Part shown: positions 35,296-44,203 of the stretch, in pieces
How positions within the stretch are numbered: the first letter of the stretch is position 1
Layout of the letters: each line of letters starts with the position of its first letter
DNA from: DASYKT01 sp963718105
Lineage (GTDB): Bacteria > Acidobacteriota > Blastocatellia > Pyrinomonadales > Pyrinomonadaceae
NCBI GenBank assembly: GCA_963718105.1
Contig: OY970352.1
Coordinates: forward strand, 3,658,001 to 3,722,000
Direction: 5' to 3'
DNA: 64,000 nucleotides
Program-made: the position numbers and the translations under genes
The notes under the pieces: generated by a model
Databases searched by the model: none
Told to the model about the DNA's origin: nothing
What the model saw: the letters and a program-made list of their open reading frames with translations, nothing else

Positions 35296-36095
35296 TTATT
35301 TAGCCTGTTCAGGCTCTGCAGATCGCTGATACCATCTTCCGCAAACCGCTGCAAAAACTCGACAAATATTTTGGCCGTCGCCAAGGCGTCGTCACCGGCG
35401 CGGTGCCGGTTTTCGATGGTGATGGAATAATAATCCGCCACGGTGTGGAGCCGGTGGTTATCGATATCCGGCAATAATTTGCGTGAAAGCTGGACGGTGC
35501 AAAGATGCGGATTGCCCAGCCGGTAGCCGTCAAAAACCTTGCCGATCTCGTGATTGATAAAGCGAATGTCGAATTGCGCATTGTGCGCCACCAGCACCGA
35601 ATCGCCGACAAACCCCAAAAACTCATCGGCAACCTCATGAAACTCAGGCGCGCTGCGCACCATTTCGTCCGAGATCCCGGTCAGCTCAGAGATAAAAGCG
35701 GGTATCGGCATGAGCGGATTGATCAGGGTTTGATATTCGTCCACTATTTTGCCGCCGGAAACGCGAAAAGCTCCGATCTCGGTTATGCGGCAGGGCGGAA
35801 CTTTTGCGCCGGTGGTTTCCACATCAAAAACCACAAAGTCGGTTTCGCTCAGCACCCGTGAATCGAAATCGCACGGCACCAGTTCAACGGTCAGCTCGTC
35901 GCTGAACTTCAAACGCGGATCGATCTGGATCAGATCAGAAACCAGCAGCTTGGCAAAATTCGGTTCGGGACGCGATATTTTCATAATGGAATCGACGATA
36001 TCGACCACGGTAACCGGGCCTGTCGAAGATTCCAATAGAGCAATTGTGTCGCTGATCAAAACCGAGTTTGAGATGAGATTAGGATATGAAGACAT
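35292..36095 (-). CDS. DnaQ-like 3'-5' exonuclease (DEDDh)
   Basis: 267 residues. An N-terminal domain of about 85 residues (VTVVDIVDSIMKISRPEPNF) precedes the exonuclease. The catalytic residues are Asp91 and Glu93 in VFDVETTGA, Asp in AHNAQFDIRF (about 169-178) and His-Asp in HRAGDDALAT (about 233-242). These proteins resemble the proofreading epsilon subunit of DNA polymerase III or the exonuclease part of DinG/PolC-like proteins. The extra N-terminal domain, perhaps winged helix, and the lack of a polymerase-binding tail leave the partner open. No gene symbol is assigned for that reason. Confidence 0.85.
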   Translation of the reverse strand: MSSYPNLISNSVLISDTIALLESSTGPVTVVDIVDSIMKISRPEPNFAKLLVSDLIQIDPRLKFSDELTVELVPCDFDSRVLSETDFVVFDVETTGAKVPPCRITEIGAFRVSGGKIVDEYQTLINPLMPIPAFISELTGISDEMVRSAPEFHEVADEFLGFVGDSVLVAHNAQFDIRFINHEIGKVFDGYRLGNPHLCTVQLSRKLLPDIDNHRLHTVADYYSITIENRHRAGDDALATAKIFVEFLQRFAEDGISDLQSLNRLNN

Positions 36096-36175
36096 CGCTT
36101 AGCTGAAGATTTTAGCACTTTATTTTCACGCCGCATAGAGCTTAGGGTATTTGATGGTGTCCTGGAGCTGCACGG

Positions 36176-36267
36176 GTTATCATCCGGAATAGATGATAAC
36201 GGATAGATGACAGATCCTAGATCGAATCTCTCAGTTATTATCTATGATCTTTAATCTGTTCCGAATG
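36176..36267. repeat. Dispersed repeat (GATAGATGACAGATC / CTATGATCT type)
   Basis: Imperfect inverted repeat whose text recurs at 41086-41139 and 54101-54195. The rest of the 36096-36367 spacer holds two tandem copies of AAAAACCGCG (36301-36320) and the pyrE promoter region; I see no gene. Confidence 0.7.
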
Positions 36268-36367
36268 GTTATTTTATCCCGATTATTTTACCGCCCCGCG
36301 AAAAACCGCGAAAAACCGCGCTAAAGCATAGACTCAAAAGTGCTTTTCGGAGAAAATACTTTTTAAG

Positions 36368-36937
36368 ATGACCGAAGCCGAAATTCTCGAACATTTCCGA
36401 AGTACCAATGCCCTGCTCGAAGGGCATTTTATTTTGTCCAGCGGCTTGCACAGCTCGACCTATTTGCAATGCGCGCGGGCGCTGCAAAACCCGTCGGACG
36501 CACTGCGGTTCGGGCTGGCGTTGGCTGATAAGTGCGCCGGGCCCAAATTTGACGGGGTAGTTTCCCCGGCCATCGGCGGCCTGGTGATCGGTTTTGCGAC
36601 GGCGCAGGCACTGGGCGTGAGGTTTATCTGGACCGAGCGTGAGGGCGGCGTGATGACGCTGCGGCGCGGGTTTACCGTCTCAGAAGGCGAGCGCTTTTTG
36701 GTGGTGGAAGATGTCATCACCACCGGCGGCTCGACGCGCGAATGCATCATGGCGATAGAAAACCTGGGGGCAAAAGTTGCGGCCGGGGCTTCGATCATCG
36801 ACCGCTCGGGCGGGTCGGCCGATATCGGCGTTCCCCGCGTAGCCCTGGCGACACTGGAAGTGGAAAGCTTTAAGACGGAAAGCTGCCCGATGTGCGCGCG
36901 CGGCGATGAAGCTGTTAAACCGGGAAGCCGGAAGTAA
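36368..36937 (+). CDS. pyrE: Orotate phosphoribosyltransferase
   Basis: 189 residues. It joins orotate to PRPP to give OMP in pyrimidine synthesis. The PRPP-binding motif FLVVEDVITTGGSTRE lies at about 110-125, and the N-terminal substrate loop is GHFILSSGLHSSTYLQ. GVVSPAIGGLVIGFATA is also typical. The last 15 residues include CPMCARGDEAVKPGS, with two Cys of unclear role. It is flanked by repeats, with no other pyrimidine genes nearby. Confidence 0.93.
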   Translation: MTEAEILEHFRSTNALLEGHFILSSGLHSSTYLQCARALQNPSDALRFGLALADKCAGPKFDGVVSPAIGGLVIGFATAQALGVRFIWTEREGGVMTLRRGFTVSEGERFLVVEDVITTGGSTRECIMAIENLGAKVAAGASIIDRSGGSADIGVPRVALATLEVESFKTESCPMCARGDEAVKPGSRK

Positions 36938-36939
36938 AC

Positions 36940-37012
36940 GGTTTAGAGTTCAAACTTTAGTTTGTTTTTTGATCCTGGAAATAAGACAAGCTGAAGCTTG
37001 AACTCTAAACTC
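36940..37012. repeat. Inverted repeat (GGTTTAGAGTTCAAACTTTAG type)
   Basis: Arms at 36940-36965 and 36988-37012 (imperfect). It starts 2 nt after the pyrE stop. Copies are at 45324-45393 (complete) and 6616-6641 (one arm). Confidence 0.8.
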
Positions 37013-37071
37013 TTTGTTCAGCTTTGATATCTCCGCGCCAGGGGTTACTATTTTTTCGGGCTTATCTCAGA

Positions 37072-37824
37072 ATGAATTATCGCCTTTTGTTACAATACGA
37101 CGGCACTGATTTTCACGGCTGGCAGGTGCAGGAAGGGCTGCGCACAGTGCAGGGAGAATTGACCCGTGTGCTTTCCATGCTGGAGGGCGGTGACGTTCAC
37201 GTCAGCGGTTCCGGGCGGACCGACGCCGGCGTTCACGCCGAAGGGCAGGTCGCCAACGTAAAATTGACAAAGGCGTGGGACCTGGAAAAATTGCGGCACG
37301 CCATCAATGGAAACCTCTGGTACGACCTGCGGGTTTTTGCGGTCGATAAAGTGGCGGATGATTTTCACGCGCGCTTTTCGGCCCGCAGCAAAACATATCT
37401 TTACCGGATCATCAATGCCCCGATCATATCGCCTTTCTGGTGCCGCTTTGCGCATCTGGAAACACGTCCGCTGGATGTGACGCGGATGAATGAAGTGGGA
37501 CGCAGTTTTCTCGGCCTGCATGACTGGACGGCGTTTTCCGCGGCCCAAAGCGATACCGAATCGCGTGTCCGCACCATTTCCAGGGTGCTGGTCGAATCGC
37601 GCTGGGACGACCGGGCCAACGCCAGCCTGATCCAGTTAAGCGTGACGGCCGACGGTTTTTTAAGGTACATGGTGCGCTCGATAGTAGGCACGCTGCTGGA
37701 AGTAGGACGCGGCGAAAAAAGCGCCGAGCTGATCCAGGAAGCGATCGTGACCGGCGACCGCAAACTCTGCGGGCCGACCGCACCGGCCAACGGCCTGACC
37801 CTTTTGGAAGTGCGCTACGATTAA
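37072..37824 (+). CDS. truA: tRNA pseudouridine synthase A
   Basis: 250 residues from the ATG at 37072; a GTG or ATG farther up would lie in spacer DNA. TruA makes pseudouridine at positions 38-40 of tRNA anticodon arms. The catalytic Asp is in GSGRTDAGVHAEGQ (about residue 50). Other signatures are LLLQYDGTDFHGWQ, FHARFSARSKTYLYRI and FLRYMVRSIVGTLLEVG. The stop TAA is the first base group of a hairpin repeat. Confidence 0.94.
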   Translation: MNYRLLLQYDGTDFHGWQVQEGLRTVQGELTRVLSMLEGGDVHVSGSGRTDAGVHAEGQVANVKLTKAWDLEKLRHAINGNLWYDLRVFAVDKVADDFHARFSARSKTYLYRIINAPIISPFWCRFAHLETRPLDVTRMNEVGRSFLGLHDWTAFSAAQSDTESRVRTISRVLVESRWDDRANASLIQLSVTADGFLRYMVRSIVGTLLEVGRGEKSAELIQEAIVTGDRKLCGPTAPANGLTLLEVRYD

Positions 37825-37876
37825 CTATCAACTATTAACTATTTTTCATATATCTAAACAGTTAATAGTTGATAGT
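37822..37876. repeat. Inverted repeat (AACTATCAACTATTAACT type)
   Basis: Perfect arms of 17 bp (37824-37840 and 37860-37876) around a short AT-rich loop. Related elements are at 45413-45480 and 49761-49835. The truA stop codon is at its left edge. Confidence 0.8.
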
Positions 37877-37893
37877 CGGCGTGATTAAATTTA

Positions 37894-38694
37894 ATGCTCA
37901 AACATTTCAAAGAAGTTGTTAAACCCGGCACGCCCGAGGCGGAAGCTTTAAAGCAGGTGGATTGGGCGCGCATCCCGCAGCACGTGGCGGTCATTATGGA
38001 CGGCAACGGGCGCTGGGCGGCGCGGCGGGGAAAACCTCGCATCTTCGGGCATCGCGCCGGCGCCGAATCGGTCCGCGTGATCGTAGATTCAGCCGCGCGG
38101 TTGGGCGCCAAAGCGCTGACGCTTTATGCGTTTTCGACCGAAAACTGGAAACGCCCCGAAGACGAAGTAAAAGCGCTGATGCGAATGCTCATCCGCTATT
38201 TGAATAACGAGCTGGAAAAGGTCCATAAGCAAGGCATTCGTTTTCAGGCGATCGGACGGCTCGATGCGCTCGCGCCGAAAGTGCGCAAAGAAATACTGCG
38301 CGCGATGGAGGTCACGAAAGATAATAAGGAAATGACCTTGAGCGTGGCGCTAAACTACGGCGGGCGGGCCGAGATCGTGGATGCCTGCCGCGCGGCCGCG
38401 GAAAAAATTTTGCAAAACGGCGCAGATACGCAAAAGATAACCGAGGAAATGATCGCCGAAAACCTCTACACCCGCGGGCTGCCTGAGGTGGACCTGATGA
38501 TCAGGACCAGCGGTGAATTTCGCATCTCAAATTTTCTGCTCTGGCAACTGGCCTATAGCGAGATCTATGTGACGCCGACACTTTTCCCGGATTTTCGGCT
38601 GAAAGATTTTTTGGAGGCGGTGCTGGATTTTCAGCGCCGCGAACGGCGCTTTGGCGGTATCGGCAGTGCCAACAGTGCCAGCACCGTGAAATAA
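37894..38694 (+). CDS. uppS: Isoprenyl transferase (undecaprenyl diphosphate synthase)
   Basis: 266 residues. It adds isopentenyl units to farnesyl diphosphate to make the polyprenyl carrier of cell-wall and polysaccharide synthesis. The signature HVAVIMDGNGRWAARRGKPR begins at about residue 30, with the Mg-binding Asp. FSTENWKRP, LSVALNYGGRAEI and DLMIRTSGEFRISNFLLWQ follow in the usual order. The N-terminal 25 residues (HFKEVVKPGTPEAEALKQVD) are somewhat longer than average. It is 7 nt upstream of cdsA, the usual pairing. Confidence 0.95.
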   Translation: MLKHFKEVVKPGTPEAEALKQVDWARIPQHVAVIMDGNGRWAARRGKPRIFGHRAGAESVRVIVDSAARLGAKALTLYAFSTENWKRPEDEVKALMRMLIRYLNNELEKVHKQGIRFQAIGRLDALAPKVRKEILRAMEVTKDNKEMTLSVALNYGGRAEIVDACRAAAEKILQNGADTQKITEEMIAENLYTRGLPEVDLMIRTSGEFRISNFLLWQLAYSEIYVTPTLFPDFRLKDFLEAVLDFQRRERRFGGIGSANSASTVK

Positions 38695-38701
38695 TTATTT
38701 T

Positions 38702-39550
38702 ATGAACCGACTTTTAACCGCGCTCATCGCCTTGCCGATACTGATAGCGGCGATCATCCTGCCGTACTTTTTCCCGTTCGAATACGCCGCCAAACTTCCT
38801 TTCGTGGTCATCGCCGCTGCCGCTCTGCTGGCGGGAATGTATGAATTTTTTTCTCTCACGAAAAAGATGGAGTTAAAGGCGGATGCCACAGCCGGCATTT
38901 TAGCGGCGGCGGTCCTATTCATTGCATTTCTTTTTGATTCGCCCGCCAAGGCTGACAATTTTTTTGGCATCGCCGTCGTCAGCGCCATCTTAATAATCCT
39001 CATCTCGCAGGCTTTCCGCTTTCGTGTAGATTTCAGCAAGATGCTGATCGGCACCGGCGTCACGCTTTTAGGCATCTTTTATTTATTTTTTCTCGGCGGG
39101 TATTTGGTGTCTTTGCGGATGACGCTGGAAACGCGCGGGTCGCTTTCCACTAACCTGCTTATCTTCTTTTTCCTGGTCCTGTGGATCGGTGACAGCCTTG
39201 CTTATTACAGCGGGAAATACCTTGGCAAACATAAACTCGCACCCAAGATCAGCCCGGGTAAAACGTGGGAAGGCTGCATCGGCGGGATGCTCGGCAGCCT
39301 CGGCGCGGCCGCGTTGGCAAGCTATACCTTCTTTCCCGAACTGCCGCTGCAGGCTTCACTGCCGCTTGCCGGCGCAATGAACGTGCTGGGCGTGCTGGGC
39401 GACCTGACCGAAAGCGCGATCAAGCGCGGCGCCGGCGCCAAGGACGCCGCCAGCATCCTGCCCGGCCATGGCGGTTTTCTCGACCGCCTGGACAGCCTCC
39501 TCTTTAACGCCCCGCTGATATATTATTTCGCCCGAATTTACTGGGCTTAG
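38702..39550 (+). CDS. cdsA: Phosphatidate cytidylyltransferase
   Basis: 282 residues with about eight membrane segments. It makes CDP-diacylglycerol from phosphatidic acid and CTP in the inner membrane. The C-terminal signature is clear: the KISPGKTWEGCIGG segment and VLGDLTESAIKRGAGAKDAA followed by ILPGHGGFLDRLDS. It lies directly after uppS and is probably cotranscribed. The usual dxr and rseP genes of this cluster follow after a divergent metallophosphoesterase gene, as if the classic uppS-cdsA-dxr-rseP-ispG order had been split by it. Confidence 0.93.
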   Translation: MNRLLTALIALPILIAAIILPYFFPFEYAAKLPFVVIAAAALLAGMYEFFSLTKKMELKADATAGILAAAVLFIAFLFDSPAKADNFFGIAVVSAILIILISQAFRFRVDFSKMLIGTGVTLLGIFYLFFLGGYLVSLRMTLETRGSLSTNLLIFFFLVLWIGDSLAYYSGKYLGKHKLAPKISPGKTWEGCIGGMLGSLGAAALASYTFFPELPLQASLPLAGAMNVLGVLGDLTESAIKRGAGAKDAASILPGHGGFLDRLDSLLFNAPLIYYFARIYWA

Positions 39551-39551
39551 T

Positions 39552-39609
39552 GTAGCGCTGCCGTCCCGGCGGCTGTCCTGCGAGGAAGCCAGCGAGATGC
39601 TGGCGCTAC
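39552..39609. repeat. Inverted repeat (GTAGCGCTGCCGTCCCGGCGG type)
   Basis: It begins and ends with GTAGCGC / GCGCTAC and fills the gap between the convergent cdsA and metallophosphoesterase genes. Larger relatives are at 51986-52085 and 59536-59642. The metallophosphoesterase stop codon is at its right edge. Confidence 0.75.
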
Positions 39610-41018
39610 TAATACGTGTTTGAGTACACGTGAGTGGTGTTTCCCACCTCGAAGAATTCCTCGGTTATCGACCCGTTTTCTGAGATCGTCAGCGTGGCAA
39701 ATCCGTTTAAGACACGGTGGCTGTCCGGCCGGCTCGGATCAGGCGTATGCGCGTAATAATCAACATACGGGCCCGGTATTCCCCAACCGTCACCAAAAGG
39801 AATGGCACCATGGCCGACACAGCGCGAGAGAGTGTTTCTTCCTGTCTTGGTGGGTGATTTGTAGACGATAGCGTTGTGAATGTGTCCCCAATACCACGCT
39901 GCCGGGTCACCGCCCAGAGCAGATTTCACCTCATTGCAGATCAAGCTGTTTTCATCTGCGCCGCTGGCGCTAAGGCCAGTGTGATGCGTCATCACGATGG
40001 TTTTATCGGGTGCGAGCCCCAAACCCTGCATCCATGTCGCCTGAATTCCCGAGTTGCCGCCGATGCTGCCCTGCATATAAAAATGCGAGGTCGTAAAATA
40101 AGCCGAGTCGAGCCCGAGCAGTGTCCAGCCGCAGTATTTCAAGGCGAAATAGCTGAGGTGATTTTGCTGAGCAAACCGCGCATCGGCCAGCGCCTTGTAA
40201 TAACCTTTGGCGCCGCCGTACATTTCATGGTTTGAATTGAGCGTGAACGACGTGCCCGGCGCCTGTTGTTCCGCTGTCGGCCAGACATTAAGAAAATTAT
40301 CCTGCTCTTCGTTTAGCGGAAAGAAAAGGTCCGCGGTTCCGGCGTAATACACATCGCCGAGGTGAATGATGTAGTCGGGCTTGGGCGTCATCGCCATGAT
40401 CTGATCTATCACACTTTGCGCCGCCGATCCGCTCTCGTAAAATCCGGTTCCCCAATCGCCGACGATCGCGATCCTGACCTGTCCCGCTGTCGCGCCGGTA
40501 AGCGCGATAGGCGTCACTTGCGCCGGCGGCAAGGTGTTGAACGCTGCGCGGTCGTCCGCGTATTTAACGACCAGGTAATTTAAATAAGCCCACATCCAGT
40601 GCGGGTCCAGTTGCTCATAAGTGCTTTCGCCAAAGATGGTGCCGTCATCGGCCGTTACGCCCGTTGTCCTTGCGCGGGCGACGAGCGCGTTATAATTGTC
40701 CGTGCTGAATTTGTCGGGAATGAGAATGGTCAAAATAGTCCAGACCCCTTTCAGGATCGGGTTTGAATCTATGTAAACTGAAATGAACCCAGGCGGGTTT
40801 TTGATCCAGTAAGGCACCAACCCCAATTCCATCGTTCCCTCACCACCCGGGTCCGGCGGAACAGTCCCCTGCCAGATGCCGTTATTGACCATCAATTGGA
40901 TCAGTTCATATTGGCTGGCTTCGAGATAAGTAACGAGGTCAAAGATCGATGTTGTGACCGACGGGATAGTGCGAAATTGCCGGATAAAGTCATTTTCCAG
41001 ATCGTCTAAAAAATTCAT
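39609..41018 (-). CDS. Calcineurin-like metallophosphoesterase
   Basis: 469 residues from the ATG at 41018, which has GAGAGGAAGAGA just upstream; a TTG at 41051 is less likely. No signal peptide. After a helical N-terminal region of about 190 residues come the metal motifs VGDWGTG (Asp), HLGDVYYAG (Asp), LNSNHEMYGG (Asn-His), MTHHTGLS (His) and YWGHIHN (His). The full set indicates a two-metal phosphoesterase. The N-terminal region is not one I recognise. The substrate is unknown. It sits between cdsA and dxr in a position where essential genes are usually contiguous, suggesting insertion. Confidence 0.83.
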   Translation of the reverse strand: MNFLDDLENDFIRQFRTIPSVTTSIFDLVTYLEASQYELIQLMVNNGIWQGTVPPDPGGEGTMELGLVPYWIKNPPGFISVYIDSNPILKGVWTILTILIPDKFSTDNYNALVARARTTGVTADDGTIFGESTYEQLDPHWMWAYLNYLVVKYADDRAAFNTLPPAQVTPIALTGATAGQVRIAIVGDWGTGFYESGSAAQSVIDQIMAMTPKPDYIIHLGDVYYAGTADLFFPLNEEQDNFLNVWPTAEQQAPGTSFTLNSNHEMYGGAKGYYKALADARFAQQNHLSYFALKYCGWTLLGLDSAYFTTSHFYMQGSIGGNSGIQATWMQGLGLAPDKTIVMTHHTGLSASGADENSLICNEVKSALGGDPAAWYWGHIHNAIVYKSPTKTGRNTLSRCVGHGAIPFGDGWGIPGPYVDYYAHTPDPSRPDSHRVLNGFATLTISENGSITEEFFEVGNTTHVYSNTY

Positions 41019-41346
41019 TCTCTTCCTCTCGTAAAAACGGTCTTTGTACAAACGGGCAGCTACCTAAAGCTGTGTGTTCGCATCATTTCGGAATAGATAA
41101 AAAATGACAGATAATAACTGAAAGATTCGATCTATTCCCTTCTCAGCACAACTTTAGGACAACACTTGCAAACGGGAAAAACTCGCGGTTCCGGTGCGCA
41201 GTTTACCAGCTTATCTGAAAGATTCAAAGAATTTCCCCGTATCCCGGCCGGTTTTTTGGAAACGGCTCTTTTGCCTTTTTCCGCGGTTCGTGGTTAATTT
41301 GTGAAGCTGTCACTTTTCAGCCGTTTTTAGTGCGAAAAAGTGTTTT
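41019..41346. other. Divergent intergenic region upstream of dxr
   Basis: 328 nt without a gene. 41086-41139 is a copy of the TAGATAAAAAATGACAGATAA repeat family (see 36176). The remaining sequence should carry the promoters of dxr and of the metallophosphoesterase, but no clear consensus pair is visible. Confidence 0.55.
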
Positions 41347-42570
41347 ATGGCGGAAAAAGGCATATCAATTTTAGGCTCTACCGGTTCCATCGGCTGCAAT
41401 ACGCTGAAGGTGATCGAATTTTTGCGTGAGCCGGAATTTCGTGTTGTCGCGCTGGGCGCGGGTGAAAACATCGGCAAGCTGGCGGAGCAGATCGCGCGTT
41501 TTCAGCCGGAGCTGGTTTCGGTCAAGAATGAAAGCTGCGCCGAGAAACTGCTCGCCGCTCTGTTTGAACTGGACGCCAAACCGCCGCGTATCGAACTGGG
41601 CGAGGCAGGCCTGGTCGCCGTAGCCACACATGAACAAGCCGAGACGGTCGTTTCCGCCACCGTCGGCGCCGTCGGGTTTGTGCCCACCTTAAGAGCGATC
41701 GAAGCGGGCAAGCGTATCGCCCTGGCTAACAAAGAAACACTGGTGATGGCCGGAGAATTGATGACCGCCGCGGCAGTGAGGTCCGGCGCGGAAATTCTGC
41801 CGGTCGATTCCGAACACAATGCGCTGCATCAATGCCTGCGCGGTGAAAAAAAGTCGGAAGTAAAACGGTTGATCCTGACCGCTTCCGGCGGCCCTTTTCG
41901 CACAAAAACCAGAGAAGAGATCGCCGCGGCCACGGTCTCTGAAGCATTGGACCACCCGACCTGGAACATGGGCGACAAGATCACCATCGATTCCGCTACG
42001 CTGATGAACAAAGGGCTGGAAGTGATCGAGGCGTACTGGCTATTCGGATATGGCGCGGAGCGGATAGATGTAGTGGTTCACCCGCAATCTGTTATTCACT
42101 CGATGGTGGAACTGATGGACGGTTCCGTCATCGCCCAGATGGGCGTGACCGATATGAAACACGCCATCCAGTATGCGCTGACCTATCCCGACCGGAAACC
42201 GAATTGCACACCCCAATTGGACATTGCCAGGCTCTCCCAATTGACGTTTGAAGAACCCGATCTCGAGCGTTTCCCCTGTCTTGGATTGGCATATAGGGCC
42301 CTAAAAACCGGGGGCACGATGCCGGTGGCGCTTAATGCCGCTAATGAGGTAGCCGTGGAAGCTTTCTTAAAAGGCAATATTAAATTAAACGAGATCGCGC
42401 AAACTATTGAAAGCGTCCTGGATGGCCACCAACCTCGCCCCGCTGACAGCCTGGAAGCTGTTCTTGCCGCCGATAACAGCGCCCGGACAGCGGCTCGTGA
42501 AATTTTTGCTGCCGGGAGCGTTCTAGTCGGAGCGCGGACGGCTCGTCCGCAAGATCGCGGAGCGGTCTAA
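41347..42570 (+). CDS. dxr: 1-deoxy-D-xylulose 5-phosphate reductoisomerase
   Basis: 407 residues. It converts DXP to MEP with NADPH in the non-mevalonate isoprenoid route. Signatures: LGSTGSIGCNTLKVI, ANKETLVMAGE, the metal site DSEHNAL, ASGGPFRTK, and GDKITIDSATLMNKGLEVIE. The normal protein should end near residue 390. The last 15 residues (VGARTARPQDRGAV) are encoded by the GGAGCGCGGACGGCTCGTCC repeat, which also provides the stop region. It heads the dxr-rseP-ispG group. Confidence 0.94.
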   Translation: MAEKGISILGSTGSIGCNTLKVIEFLREPEFRVVALGAGENIGKLAEQIARFQPELVSVKNESCAEKLLAALFELDAKPPRIELGEAGLVAVATHEQAETVVSATVGAVGFVPTLRAIEAGKRIALANKETLVMAGELMTAAAVRSGAEILPVDSEHNALHQCLRGEKKSEVKRLILTASGGPFRTKTREEIAAATVSEALDHPTWNMGDKITIDSATLMNKGLEVIEAYWLFGYGAERIDVVVHPQSVIHSMVELMDGSVIAQMGVTDMKHAIQYALTYPDRKPNCTPQLDIARLSQLTFEEPDLERFPCLGLAYRALKTGGTMPVALNAANEVAVEAFLKGNIKLNEIAQTIESVLDGHQPRPADSLEAVLAADNSARTAAREIFAAGSVLVGARTARPQDRGAV

Positions 42571-42627
42571 ATATTCATATAAATGGAAACACTGAGGCCT
42601 TAACTGCGGACGAGCCGTCCGCGCTCC
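42524..42627. repeat. Inverted pair of GGAGCGCGGACGGCTCGTCC repeats
   Basis: The left copy (42524-42552) matches 1353-1382 and lies inside the 3' end of dxr. The right copy (42605-42627) is the reverse complement. Together they can form a long hairpin across the dxr stop codon. Confidence 0.82.
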
Positions 42628-42709
42628 CAGTAAAAACTAATTTGACTCAATTTAACAGGCGACATACACTTTATTTACTGCCTGTAGTCGGGCGGAAAGG
42701 CATTTTTTA

Positions 42710-44200
42710 ATGGGCTTTTTAGCAATAATTTTTTACTACGTTCTGGTACCCCTGTTCATTCTCGGTATCGCTATCAATATTCACGAGTTCGGCCATTTTA
42801 TTATCGCCCGGCTTTTTGGGATGCGCGTCGAAGCTTACTCGTTTTTCGGCCTCGGACCGCGTATCTGGGGATTTAAGTGGGGACACACCGATTACCGGAT
42901 CAGCGCCATTCCGCTCGGGGCATACGTAAAACTCTACGGCGACGAATCGAATATGGGTCTAGAGGGCGGTGAATCAGAAAAACCGGACCTCAAAGAATGG
43001 ATGGATGAACGGGATATCGCCAAGGCCGACGCGGAAAAACCCGTCGTCGAGCGAGTTCCGAATTCGGAGCTTTACGAGCTGCGGCCGCGCTGGCAAAAAT
43101 TTTTGGTAATGCTGGGCGGGCCGTTCATGAATATCATGCTCGCGCTGGCCATTCCCTTCGGAGCAGCTTTGTTATACGGCATTCCATCTATGCCCGCCCC
43201 GATCGTGGGCGTGGTCAGGGCCGGCAGCGACGCGGAAAAACAAGGGATAAAGGAAGGCGACCGCATTGTCACATTTAACGGCACGGAAAACCCGACCTGG
43301 AGAGCCGTGCAGATCGAAGCCTTTCTCTACCCGGATAAGCCGCTGGCAACGACGGTAGACCGCAATGGACAGCGCATTCAATTAGAGCTGACCCCGCGGC
43401 GGCAAAAGACCTTTGGCGGACAGGAAGGCGGCGTCATCGATATGGACGTCGATATGGGCGCTATGCCCGCGATCGTGGGAGATGTCAGCCCCGATACGCC
43501 CGCGGCCGAAGCCGGGCTGCAAAAAGGCGATCGCATGCTGGCGATCAACGGCACCAACGTCCGCAACCCGCAACAAGTGTCCGGCCTGGTCCAGCAGTTC
43601 AAGGCCGAGCCGATCAAGCTGTTGATAGAGCGTGACGGCCAGACAAAAGAAATTACCGCCCTCGTCAGAAGATTGCCGGACGGCACCGAACGATTGGGAT
43701 TCGGATTTTTGCTTCCCGATCTTCCCCTTGAACCGGCTACGCCGTACACGGCGCTGCAGCATTCGGTCGGGGTAAATGTTCTGACGATCAAAACCATCGG
43801 CACTGTCCTGGGACAAGTATTTTCCGGACAGCGCTCCGCCCGCGATGCAGGCATATCCGGCCCGGTCGGAATCTTTCAGCAATCAGCCGAAGCCACCCGC
43901 GCGCTGGGCTGGGAAGGCGTGTTTGTCATCCTCTCCGGCATCAGCCTGAGCCTGGGCGTGTTTAATTTGCTGCCGATCCCGATGCTCGATGGCGGCCAGA
44001 TAATGGTGCTGGGTATCGAAAAAGTTCTTTCCTGGTTCGGGAAAACACTTTCGATGGTGGCCAAGGAAAGGATCCAGCTCACCGGGCTGGCGGTGATACT
44101 GCTGCTGATGGCGTTTGTTTTCTTCCTGGATTTTTCGAGGATCGCTTCGAACTTCTCATCTAAAGAGCCGGCGCCCGCGGCGAATAGCAACACCAGGTAA
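42710..44200 (+). CDS. rseP: RIP site-2 metalloprotease RseP
   Basis: 496 residues. Membrane zinc protease that cuts transmembrane segments, for example of anti-sigma factors, and clears signal peptides. The zinc motif HEFGH is at residues 25-29 in the first membrane helix, and the second metal motif is in PIPMLDGGQ (about 422-430). Two PDZ domains lie between (KEGDRIVTFNG and KGDRMLAINGTNV). A final hydrophobic segment is IQLTGLAVILLLMAFVFFL. It sits between dxr and ispG, 3 nt before the latter. Confidence 0.94.
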   Translation: MGFLAIIFYYVLVPLFILGIAINIHEFGHFIIARLFGMRVEAYSFFGLGPRIWGFKWGHTDYRISAIPLGAYVKLYGDESNMGLEGGESEKPDLKEWMDERDIAKADAEKPVVERVPNSELYELRPRWQKFLVMLGGPFMNIMLALAIPFGAALLYGIPSMPAPIVGVVRAGSDAEKQGIKEGDRIVTFNGTENPTWRAVQIEAFLYPDKPLATTVDRNGQRIQLELTPRRQKTFGGQEGGVIDMDVDMGAMPAIVGDVSPDTPAAEAGLQKGDRMLAINGTNVRNPQQVSGLVQQFKAEPIKLLIERDGQTKEITALVRRLPDGTERLGFGFLLPDLPLEPATPYTALQHSVGVNVLTIKTIGTVLGQVFSGQRSARDAGISGPVGIFQQSAEATRALGWEGVFVILSGISLSLGVFNLLPIPMLDGGQIMVLGIEKVLSWFGKTLSMVAKERIQLTGLAVILLLMAFVFFLDFSRIASNFSSKEPAPAANSNTR

Positions 44201-44203
44201 TTT

